From assembly GCA_030038885.1 (NCBI GenBank), contig JASHQY010000146.1, positions 1 through 8,735 of the forward strand: DNA of 8,735 nucleotides, read 5' to 3'. The DNA is from Thermoplasmata archaeon. GTDB taxonomy: Archaea > Thermoplasmatota > Thermoplasmata > Lutacidiplasmatales > UBA184. A program made the position numbers and the translations under genes. Shown here piece after piece: positions 1-5,863 of this stretch; the first letter of the stretch is position 1; each line of letters opens with the position of its first letter. The notes under the pieces are model-generated. The model was given only the letters and a program-made list of their open reading frames with translations. It was not told the DNA's origin and did not search any database.

Positions 1-1
1 G

Positions 2-166
2 ACCCGTGGCCGCGTTGCGTCTCTCGATACGGACCCGCGCGTGCTCTGCCTGCGTGGGTCGCGAAATGTGATAGAAGCGGCTCGGGACGCTATTCTCGCG
101 TCTCCCCACTCCGGGGATTCCGAACCGGCGACGGCGCGGAAAGCGCACGCCCCGAGACAGCGCTGA
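2..166 (+). CDS. Possible 3' end of an unidentified plus-strand gene (partial)
   Basis: One forward frame is open from the left edge to a TGA at 164-166 and gives a protein-like tail of 54 residues: a strand-like stretch (VASLDTDPRVLCLRGS) followed by a helix-like stretch (RNVIEAARDAILAS), then a polar, arginine-rich end. The strand-helix shape recalls the end of a small alpha/beta module such as a KH or ACT domain, but I cannot name a family. Third-position GC is about 70%, below the roughly 90% or more of the confident genes here, so the frame could be open by chance. A perfect hairpin covers the stop codon, which fits the end of a transcription unit. If real, the gene converges with the TrmB-like gene on the other strand. 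Confidence 0.3.
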   Translation, partial: TRGRVASLDTDPRVLCLRGSRNVIEAARDAILASPHSGDSEPATARKAHAPRQR

Positions 167-181
167 CCCCGAGGTCAGCGC
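160..181. terminator. Perfect 9-bp inverted repeat with 4-nt loop (candidate terminator hairpin or operator)
   Basis: GCGCTGACC (160-168) and GGTCAGCGC (173-181) are exact reverse complements around the loop CCGA. The TGA stop of the possible plus-strand gene lies inside the left arm. No T-run follows, so it is not a textbook intrinsic terminator, and archaeal terminators usually rely on T-runs. A second, weaker repeat, GACC (183-186) and GGTC (190-193), follows directly and repeats the same core, which also fits paired half-sites for a DNA-binding protein. The repeat is certain; its role is inferred. Confidence 0.4.
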
Positions 182-557
182 CGACCGACGGTCCCACGTG
201 AGTGCCCGCGCACTAGCGCCCGCCCACCGTCTGTCGAACGCCTCGAAGTGGGGACGAGCCGTTCCGTGATCGGCTGCTCGGGTCGCCCCTACGTGCAGGT
301 CCGCCCCGCCCGCCTGCGCGCCCACGCACGGGAGCTCATCCCCTGGATGTCTACGGTCTACGGCGTGCGTCCGAGGGCGATACCGTTTACGCGGTGGTCA
401 CCGGCGGCCGAAATGACTTCGTCGCCGACGGCGCCCTACTGGACATCATGGCGTGATAGGGGATTCGCATGTCCGGAGTGCGGAGCCCTGCGTGCGGCCG
501 GGACCCGCGTCGTAGCCGCCCCACGGGAGACCCTGCCCCGTTCCAGGTTCGAGCGGA
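182..557. other. Stretch between the hairpin and the 3' end of the TrmB-like gene, without a confident gene
   Basis: No recognisable protein, tRNA, rRNA, CRISPR or insertion sequence was found on either strand. The 3' side of the TrmB-like gene has no obvious T-run terminator on the minus strand. The only structures seen are the small GACC/GGTC repeat at 183-193 and a possible frameshifted short reading frame at 248-456. The long open plus-strand frame reaching 577 loses protein-like character after about 345 and probably reflects high GC. Confidence 0.6.
248..456 (+). pseudogene. Possible small frameshifted plus-strand reading frame, function unknown
   Basis: From a GTG at 248 the frame has about 91% third-position GC to about position 342 and reads as plausible protein (for example YVQVRPARLRAHARELIP). 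After that the protein-like signal moves to the neighbouring frame (LDVYGLRRASEGDTVYAVV, then NDFVADGALLDIMA) and ends at TGA 454-456. The switch falls at a short C run, 340-343. One extra C there would join both halves into a single protein of about 69 residues. No Shine-Dalgarno or TATA box at a useful distance was found, and I recognise no family. It may be a decayed gene, a homopolymer sequencing error or chance. Confidence 0.2.
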
Positions 558-1832
558 TCAGGCCGGCGTCGCCGTGAAGATGCACCCGCGGCTCGCGTGC
601 TTCGTCGGGTCGGGCTTCGAGACCTCCCAGCGCTGGCCGAGCCGGGTCTCGAGGACCGTGCGCATCAATTGCGGGCACATCACGCGGCCGATCTCCGGCG
701 AGTCGGACGTGCACGCGAAGCACCCCGTGACCTGGAGCGTCAGCGGACGGTCCTTGAGGACCTTCAGGTGGCCCATCGTGTGGGTCTCGTAGTAGCTGCT
801 CAGCGACTTGCCGACGGCCTCGGGGGTCGTCCCCTCGACCTCGTCCGCGATCTTGCGGCCGAGCTGGCGGGCGATCGTCTCGATGAGGTCCGGGACCTCG
901 AGGCGGAACTCCCGCACGCCGGTCGCGCGCATCCCGAGCTTCGCGATCTCCTTGAGTCGCTGGAACGGCTCGGACTCCTTCCCCTGGACGACCGCGATCG
1001 CCGCGGCGCTCGGGTTCTCGAGCTCGACGAACCGGGCTTCGGCCCGCTCCGCCGGCGCCCACAGCCGCTGGTGGTAGTCGCGGGCGAGCTGGACGAACAT
1101 CGCCGCGGACGACCAGAGCGCGACCTGCTCGTCCCCGGACCGCCCGAACCCCTCCTCGCCCGAGACGTAGACGAGCGCGCCGAGCCGGTCGATGACGACC
1201 GAGCGGTTCATCACCGGCCCGGCCGAGTGGCGCAGCTCGGCGAACGCCGCGAGGTGCTTCGCGTCGACGAGGTTCGGGAGCACGACCTCGGTCACGATGC
1301 GGACCTTCACGCCCCGCGCCTGCGCGTCGCGCAGCGCGCGGTCGGTGCCCGCGTCGATCACGCGCCGCAGCGACCCCCCGCTCGCCGTGAGGAGGACCTT
1401 GTGCTCGGCCGTCCCGAGCCGCTTCAGGAGGAACCGGTGGATCGTCTCGCGCCCCTCGAGGACCGCGAACTTCCGCGGGTCCCGCTCGTCGAACTCCGTG
1501 CGGGCGTCCTCCCAGCTCGTGAGGATCTTGTTGCGGTCCTGCTCGAGGCGGCGGACGTGGTCCGACGCGAGCCGGATCCACCGGTCGAGCAGCTCCTCGG
1601 GCGGCAGCCCCGCGAAGCGCATCGGGCGGCCCCCGGTCGCGCACAAGAGGCCGTCCGTGCTGAGCTGCTTGATCAGCCGGTACGCCTCGACCCGGCTGAC
1701 CGCCGCGAGCCGCGCGAGCTCGCTCGCGGTCTGCGGGCCGCTCCGGCACGCCGCGAGGTAGACCCGCGCGCCCTTCTCGGGAACGCCGTGCTGCGCGAGA
1801 AGATCCCGGAGGTCGGAACCCGGCCGCCCCAC
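558..1832 (-). CDS. TrmB-like transcriptional regulator with C-terminal V4R-like cysteine domain
   Basis: Predicted cytosolic DNA-binding regulator of 424 residues. Residues about 7-75 form a winged helix of the TrmB type (SELARLAAVSRVEAYRLIKQL at about 37-57 is the helix-turn-helix). A helical linker follows at about 80-115. Residues about 120-260 resemble the PLD-like middle domain of TrmB-family proteins (FAVLEGRETIHRFL, then VKVRIVTEV and VVIDRLGALVYVSG). The C-terminal part (about 290-424) ends with C371, C374, C386 and C417 in a C-x2-C ... C ... GC-x-F pattern that resembles V4R sensor domains, which bind small ligands or metal. Classical TrmB proteins bind sugars; the ligand here is unknown. 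The start is GTG at 1830-1832, because the HTH begins at once and a TATA-like box lies 23-28 nt upstream, implying a leaderless message. It is transcribed apart from rps2. The TrmB assignment is firm, the V4R one tentative. Confidence 0.85.
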   Translation of the reverse strand: MGRPGSDLRDLLAQHGVPEKGARVYLAACRSGPQTASELARLAAVSRVEAYRLIKQLSTDGLLCATGGRPMRFAGLPPEELLDRWIRLASDHVRRLEQDRNKILTSWEDARTEFDERDPRKFAVLEGRETIHRFLLKRLGTAEHKVLLTASGGSLRRVIDAGTDRALRDAQARGVKVRIVTEVVLPNLVDAKHLAAFAELRHSAGPVMNRSVVIDRLGALVYVSGEEGFGRSGDEQVALWSSAAMFVQLARDYHQRLWAPAERAEARFVELENPSAAAIAVVQGKESEPFQRLKEIAKLGMRATGVREFRLEVPDLIETIARQLGRKIADEVEGTTPEAVGKSLSSYYETHTMGHLKVLKDRPLTLQVTGCFACTSDSPEIGRVMCPQLMRTVLETRLGQRWEVSKPDPTKHASRGCIFTATPA

Positions 1833-1854
1833 GACCCAACGAGCCGCCGAGGGG

Positions 1855-1860
1855 TTAAAA
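1855..1860 (-). promoter_or_regulatory. TATA-like box for a leaderless TrmB-like gene
   Basis: On the minus strand the 46-nt gap between rps2 and the regulator contains TTTTAA, an AT island in very GC-rich sequence. It occupies -28 to -23 relative to the GTG start. Archaeal TATA boxes are centred about 26 nt before the transcription start, so transcription would begin at the start codon itself. No Shine-Dalgarno precedes the GTG, which agrees with a leaderless transcript. No purine-rich BRE is evident upstream. The four T residues could also help end the upstream transcript. Confidence 0.6.
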
Positions 1861-1878
1861 GGTGCGGGACCGCGGCCG

Positions 1879-2535
1879 TCAGAGCGCGGCCTGGAAGTCC
1901 TCGATCGTGAGGGAGTACGGCGCCTCCGCTCCCCCGGGACGCCCCTTCAGGACCTCGCGGGCGAGGAGCCAGTAGACCGTCGCGAGCGCGACCCGACCCT
2001 TGTTGTTCGCGGGGATCACGAGGTCGACGTTCCGCGTCTCGTTGTTCACGTCGCACAGTCCGACCACGGGGATGCCGATCGAGACCGCCTCGCTGAGCGC
2101 CTGCTGGTCGGTCGCGGGGTCCGTGACGAGGAGCACCTTCGGCTCGTAGTACTCCGCCAGGTTCGGGTTCGTGAGGCAGCCCGGGACGAACCGCTCGGCG
2201 AACGACACCGCGCCGGTGGCCTTCGCGAAGACCCGCACCGGCTTCTGGCCGTACTGGCGCTGCGACACGACCAGGACGCGGTCCGCCGGGTAGCGGTTCA
2301 GGAACTGCGCGGCGAACCGGATCCGCCGGTCGGTCTCCCGGACATCGAGCACGTGGAGGCCGTCGAACCGGACCTTGTAGACGAACCGGCGCATGCTCGC
2401 CGATTTCTGCTGGGTGCCGATGTGGACTCCCGAGGTGAGATAGGTCTCCTCGGGGATCAGGAGCTCGCCGGGCCGGATGTCCTGGCCGTCCGTGTCGGCG
2501 ACGTGTTCCTCGGCGACGACCTCCTCGTCCGGCAT
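1879..2535 (-). CDS. rps2: 30S ribosomal protein S2 (uS2), archaeal type
   Basis: Structural protein of the small ribosomal subunit, 218 residues, a normal length for archaeal S2. Family signatures run through the whole protein: YLTSGVHIGTQ (32-42), FDGLHVLDVRETDRRIRFAA (57-76), RQYGQKPV (93-100), RFVPGCLTNP (115-124), VTDPATDQQAL (137-147), IGIPVVGLCDVNNET (153-167), VDLVIPANNKGR (170-181) and YWLLAREVL (188-196). An acidic N-terminal extension of about 25 residues precedes the conserved core, as in other archaeal S2 proteins. It lacks the long C-terminal extension seen in many bacteria and ends soon after the last conserved helix. The gene starts 3 nt after the enolase stop, with only an imperfect GGAAGG as possible ribosome binding site, so it probably depends on translation of enolase. 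The eno-rps2 pairing is common in archaea. Confidence 0.97.
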   Translation of the reverse strand: MPDEEVVAEEHVADTDGQDIRPGELLIPEETYLTSGVHIGTQQKSASMRRFVYKVRFDGLHVLDVRETDRRIRFAAQFLNRYPADRVLVVSQRQYGQKPVRVFAKATGAVSFAERFVPGCLTNPNLAEYYEPKVLLVTDPATDQQALSEAVSIGIPVVGLCDVNNETRNVDLVIPANNKGRVALATVYWLLAREVLKGRPGGAEAPYSLTIEDFQAAL

Positions 2536-2538
2536 CGC

Positions 2539-3753
2539 TCAGCCTTCCAGCGCGCGGCGGAGCCGCAGGAGCTCATTTAGCTTTGCCATCCGCTCGCCGC
2601 CGACGACCCCGCACTTCAGCGCCCGGGCGCCGGTGCCGAGCGCGACGTGGGCGAGCCAGCCCTCCGGGACCTCCCCCGAGCGGTGGGACGAGACCGTCGC
2701 GAGGCCGTGCGACCGGCAGAAGTCGACCGTCGTCATCGTGTCGGTCAGGGTCCCGACCTGGTTGACCTTGATCAGGACCGCGTTCGACGTGCCCTTCGCC
2801 GCCCCTTCCTGCACGCGGCGGATGTCCGTGCCGTAGACGTCGTCCCCAACCACGATCGTCTTCGCCCCGACCGCGCGCGTCACCGCGGCCGAGCCGTCGA
2901 AGTCCCCCTCGTCGAGCGGGTCCTCGAGGAAGCGCAGCCGGTACCGGTCGACCAGCTCAGTGACGTAGGCGACCTGGCCGTCCGTGTCCAGCGAGCGGTC
3001 GCGGTAGCGGTAGCGGCCGTCCTCGAAGAACTCGCTGGCCGCGAGATCGATGCCGGGGTTCACCGCGACGTGGAGCTCGTCGCGCGCCGCCGCGCACGCC
3101 TCGACCAGGATCTCGAGCGCCTGCTCGTTCGAGAGCGGCGCGACCCAGCCGCCCTCGTCGCCGCGCCCCAGCGCGATCGTCGGCAGGCGCCGATGGATCG
3201 CCTCGCGGATCAGGCCGTGGACCCGAACGACGGCGGCGACCGATCGGCGGGGGTCCTTCTCCTCGGCGTAGGCGATGAACTCCTGGATCTCGGGCCCTCC
3301 GATCGCGTGGACGCCGTCGTTCATGCAGTTCCCGACGATCGCGGGAAAGGAGTGGCCATCGACCCCCGGTCGCGCGATCACGCGCCAGAGCGGCCGGTGG
3401 GTCTCCTCGCCGACCGCCATCGCGGTCGCGACCGAGATCGCGGTCGCGACGTTGCCGCCGATCCGCGAGAAGTCGCGCGTGCCGTCCACCTCGTGGAGGA
3501 CGCGGTCGACCGCCGCCTGGTCGGTCGCCTCGACCCCGATCAGCGCCGGGATCACGTGCGCCCGCGCGGTCGCGAGCGCTTCGGGCACGCCGCCGGCCGG
3601 GAACGCGCGCACCTCGTGCACGCTCGTGCTCGCCCCGCTCGGCGCCCCGGCCCGGCTCCGCGCGCCCGACTCGAGAGCGACCGTCGCCTCGACGGTCGCG
3701 CGGCCCCGGCTGTCGTACAGCGACTCCACCTCGATCGATCCGATTCGACTCAT
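2539..3753 (-). CDS. eno: Enolase (phosphopyruvate hydratase)
   Basis: Interconverts 2-phosphoglycerate and phosphoenolpyruvate in cytosolic glycolysis and gluconeogenesis. It has 404 residues, somewhat short for a family usually near 410-430. The N-terminal capping domain has SLYDSRGRATVE (11-22) and the mobile loop PSGAS (38-42). The barrel keeps the catalytic set: H149, E157 in IQEF, E200 in GDEGG, metal ligands D236 (GIDLAASEFF), E277 (LEDPLDEGD) and the GDD at 303-305, then K329 in LIKVNQVGT, H357 in SSHRSGE and K380. Segments around these residues are diverged: NCMNDGVHA replaces the usual N-x-INGG-x-HA, and DEGGWVAP replaces DEGGFAP. The ATG at 3751-3753 is chosen because family similarity begins there, it overlaps the epimerase stop (ATGA), and GGAG lies 5 nt upstream. 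Upstream in-frame starts would add a non-homologous tail. Confidence 0.93.
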   Translation of the reverse strand: MSRIGSIEVESLYDSRGRATVEATVALESGARSRAGAPSGASTSVHEVRAFPAGGVPEALATARAHVIPALIGVEATDQAAVDRVLHEVDGTRDFSRIGGNVATAISVATAMAVGEETHRPLWRVIARPGVDGHSFPAIVGNCMNDGVHAIGGPEIQEFIAYAEEKDPRRSVAAVVRVHGLIREAIHRRLPTIALGRGDEGGWVAPLSNEQALEILVEACAAARDELHVAVNPGIDLAASEFFEDGRYRYRDRSLDTDGQVAYVTELVDRYRLRFLEDPLDEGDFDGSAAVTRAVGAKTIVVGDDVYGTDIRRVQEGAAKGTSNAVLIKVNQVGTLTDTMTTVDFCRSHGLATVSSHRSGEVPEGWLAHVALGTGARALKCGVVGGERMAKLNELLRLRRALEG

Positions 3754-4145
3754 GGTTGCTCCACGAACTCCACCAGCACGCCGCCGAACGCCGACGGGTG
3801 GGCGAAGCCGACCCGCCGGCCCCGCGCGCCCGGTCGCCCCTGCGCGTCGACGACGCGGTCCCCGCGCCGCCGCACCTCCGCGAGGGCGGCATCGACGTTC
3901 GGCACCGTGAAGGCGAGATGGTGAACGCCCGGGCCCCGGCGCTCGAGGAACTGCGCGACCGGCGAGGCCGGGTCGAGCGGTTCGAGCAGCTCGACGTGGG
4001 TCCCGCCGACCGAGACGAACGCGACGCGCACGCGGTTCGAGGGGACCTCCTCCGCCGGACCGTCCGGCGCGCCGACGAGCGGGCGCCACCGGTCGATCGC
4101 GTCGGAGAGCTTCGGCACCGCGATCCCCACGTGGTCGAGCTGCAT
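3750..4145 (-). CDS. mce: Methylmalonyl-CoA epimerase (VOC family)
   Basis: Interconverts the S and R epimers of methylmalonyl-CoA, supplying the R form that the mutase uses, in propionyl-CoA and odd-chain or branched amino acid breakdown. It has 131 residues, typical of the family. Two vicinal-oxygen-chelate (glyoxalase-like) repeats are visible: LDHVGIAVP (3-11) to HVELLEPL (50-57), and HHLAFTVPNVDAAL (75-88) to GVLVEFVE (122-129). The expected metal ligands are present as H5, E52, H76 and E126. The gene begins 10 nt after the mutase stop; GAGGGG just upstream, partly within that stop codon, may be its ribosome binding site. The mutase neighbour sets it apart from other VOC proteins such as glyoxalase I. 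Confidence 0.92.
   Translation of the reverse strand: MQLDHVGIAVPKLSDAIDRWRPLVGAPDGPAEEVPSNRVRVAFVSVGGTHVELLEPLDPASPVAQFLERRGPGVHHLAFTVPNVDAALAEVRRRGDRVVDAQGRPGARGRRVGFAHPSAFGGVLVEFVEQP
3759..3762 (-). promoter_or_regulatory. Shine-Dalgarno for enolase inside the epimerase C-terminus
   Basis: The minus strand reads GTGGAGCAACCATGA: GGAG lies 5 nt before the enolase ATG, and the epimerase stop TGA overlaps that ATG. This is the clearest ribosome binding site in the window. The overlap points to coupled translation of the two genes and fixes the enolase start. Confidence 0.55.
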
Positions 4146-4155
4146 CGGGAACCCC

Positions 4156-5835
4156 TCAGAACGCGCGGGAAGGAGTGTGCTCCCCGAAGAACCTTCGCCA
4201 GACGTCGGAGACCTCGCCGAGCGTCGCGCCCGCCCCGACGGCGGCGAGCACGCTCGGCAGGACGTTCTCGCCGGCGCGGGTCGCCCGGTCGAGGCGTTCG
4301 AGCGCCCCGCGGCACTTTTCGGGGTCGCGCTGCGCGCGCCAGCTCCGGACCGAGCGGACCTGCCGGCGCTCCTCGGCGGGCGTGATCCGCTGGCCCGCGA
4401 CCCCCCGGCCGCCGGCCTCGGGGAAGAGGCTGAACCGGGGATTCCCGTCCGTGAACTCGTTCACCCCCACGACGATCTCCTCGCGGGCCTCGCGGGCCCG
4501 TGCGGTGCGGTAGGCCTCCCGCGCAATCTCGTCCGCGAGGAAGCCTTTCTCGATCGCGCGCAGGGCCCCGCCCATCTCCTCGATCCGCGCGAGGTACTCC
4601 CGGGCCTCCCGCTCGATCCGGTCGGTGAGGTACTCGATCTCGTACGCGCCGCCGAGCGGATCGACGGTGTTCGTGACCCCGGACTCCTCGGCCAGGATCT
4701 GCTGGGTCCGAAGCGCGAGCCGCGCCGACGCCTCGGTCGGGAGTCCGAGGGCCTCGTCGAGCGCGTTCGTATGGAGCGACTGGGTGCCGCCGAGGACCGC
4801 GGAGAGCGCCTCGAGCGTCGTCCGCACGACGTTCAGCTCGGGCTGCTGGGCGGTCAGGCTCGATCCCGCCGTCTGCGTGTGGAAGCGCAGCTGCTTCGAC
4901 CGGGCGTTCCGGGCGCCGAACGTCTCCCCGACGATCGACGCCCAGAGGCGGCGCGCGGCGCGGTACTTCGCGACCTCCTCGAGGAAGTTCCGGTCGGCGG
5001 AGAAGAAGAACGAGAGGCGGGGGAGGAACTCGTCGAGGTCGAGGCCCCGCTCCTGGACCGCCCGGACGTACGCGATCGCGTTCCCGAGGGTGAACGCGAC
5101 CTCCTGGACGGCGGTCGCTCCGGCCTCCCGCATGTGGTAGCCCGAGACCGAGATGTAGTTCCACTGGGGCATCTCGCGGGTCGCGAACTCGATCAGGTCG
5201 ACCGCGAGGCGCAGCGACGCGGCCGGCGGGTAGATGTACGTCCCGCGGGCGACGTACTCCTTCAGGATGTCGTTCTGGACTGTGCCGCCGAGCCGTGCGC
5301 GCGGGACCCCGCTCTCCTCGGCGACCGCGACCAGGAGCGCGGTCAGGATCGGGGCGGTCGCGTTGATCGTCATCGAGACCGTCGCGCGATCGAGCGGTAG
5401 CCCCCGGAACAGCGTCCGCATGTCGCCGAGGGATGCGATCGGCACGCCGCACCGGCCGACCTCGCCGGCCGCCCGCGCGTGGTCCGAGTCGTAGCCGTTC
5501 TGCGTCGGCAGGTCGAACGCGACCGACAGGCCGGTCTGTCCGCCGTCGAGCAGGAAGTGGAACCGCCGGTTGGTCGCGGCGGCGCTGCCGAAGCCCGAGT
5601 ACTGCCGCAGGGTCCACAGGCGGCCGCGGTACATCGTCGGCTGGATCCCCCGCGTGTAGGGGGACGATCCCGGAAAGCCGACCCTCTCGAGGAACGCCGC
5701 GTCGGGGTCGTCCGGCGCGTCGACCAGCAGCGGGAGCCGCCCCCCCGTGACCCGGTCTCCGATCGCGGCCCGGGCGTCGGCCTCCCAGCGCGCGCGGCCG
5801 CGGGGCTCGGGGCTCGGGCGCCGCGATCGGGCCAT
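4156..5835 (-). CDS. mcmA: Methylmalonyl-CoA mutase, large (catalytic) subunit without B12-binding domain
   Basis: Catalytic TIM-barrel subunit of the adenosylcobalamin-dependent mutase that interconverts (R)-methylmalonyl-CoA and succinyl-CoA in the cytosol. It has 559 residues, the usual length for the archaeal split form. Signatures are PYTRGIQPTMYRGR (59-72), GLSVAFDLPTQNGYDSDH (102-119), GTVQNDILKEY (184-194), SGYHMREAGATAVQE (231-245), RFHTQTAGSSLTAQQPE (317-333), GGTQSLHTN (349-357) and ESGVTNTVDPLGGAYEIE (384-401). Specificity residues known from the Propionibacterium enzyme (Y89, Q197, R207, Y243, H244) align at a constant offset of 10 with Y79, Q187, R197, Y233 and H234. The Tyr/Arg pair marks methylmalonyl-CoA rather than isobutyryl- or 2-hydroxyisobutyryl-CoA mutase. 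No cobalamin-binding domain (DxHxxG) follows, so a separate small subunit is needed. The ATG at 5835 is supported by a TATA-like box at -28 to -23. Confidence 0.95.
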   Translation of the reverse strand: MARSRRPSPEPRGRARWEADARAAIGDRVTGGRLPLLVDAPDDPDAAFLERVGFPGSSPYTRGIQPTMYRGRLWTLRQYSGFGSAAATNRRFHFLLDGGQTGLSVAFDLPTQNGYDSDHARAAGEVGRCGVPIASLGDMRTLFRGLPLDRATVSMTINATAPILTALLVAVAEESGVPRARLGGTVQNDILKEYVARGTYIYPPAASLRLAVDLIEFATREMPQWNYISVSGYHMREAGATAVQEVAFTLGNAIAYVRAVQERGLDLDEFLPRLSFFFSADRNFLEEVAKYRAARRLWASIVGETFGARNARSKQLRFHTQTAGSSLTAQQPELNVVRTTLEALSAVLGGTQSLHTNALDEALGLPTEASARLALRTQQILAEESGVTNTVDPLGGAYEIEYLTDRIEREAREYLARIEEMGGALRAIEKGFLADEIAREAYRTARAREAREEIVVGVNEFTDGNPRFSLFPEAGGRGVAGQRITPAEERRQVRSVRSWRAQRDPEKCRGALERLDRATRAGENVLPSVLAAVGAGATLGEVSDVWRRFFGEHTPSRAF

Positions 5836-5857
5836 CGCCGGTCGAGCGGGAGCGCGG

Positions 5858-5863
5858 TATTAA
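5858..5863 (-). promoter_or_regulatory. TATA-like box for leaderless mutase operon, overlapping the pheT stop
   Basis: TTAATA on the minus strand occupies -28 to -23 relative to the mutase ATG, the same spacing as the box before the TrmB-like gene. It places the transcription start at the ATG, and no Shine-Dalgarno is present in the 24-nt gap. The TAA stop of pheT (5860-5862) is part of the box. No purine-rich BRE is evident. It should drive mutase, epimerase, enolase and S2. Confidence 0.6.

Noticed and set aside
61..75. CGAAA followed by TGTGATAG on the plus strand, like a BRE/TATA promoter
   Set aside because: The TATA part is weak, it falls inside the possible coding tail, and no start codon lies at a suitable distance.
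545..560. GGTTCGAGC resembling a tRNA T-loop
   Set aside because: No T-stem pairing flanks it, and no acceptor, D or anticodon arms can be built. It also overlaps the end of the TrmB-like gene.
597..1910. Plus-strand open frame of 437 codons opposite the TrmB-like gene
   Set aside because: Antisense shadow rich in Arg, Leu, Glu and Asp repeats. The minus-strand frame has recognisable domains, a promoter and consistent codon use.
3419..3450. Near-tandem 14-nt direct repeat ATCGCGGTCGCGAC with 18-nt period
   Set aside because: It lies within enolase and encodes the repeated SVATA-like helix residues 102-114. It is explained by protein sequence and codon bias, and there are only two copies.
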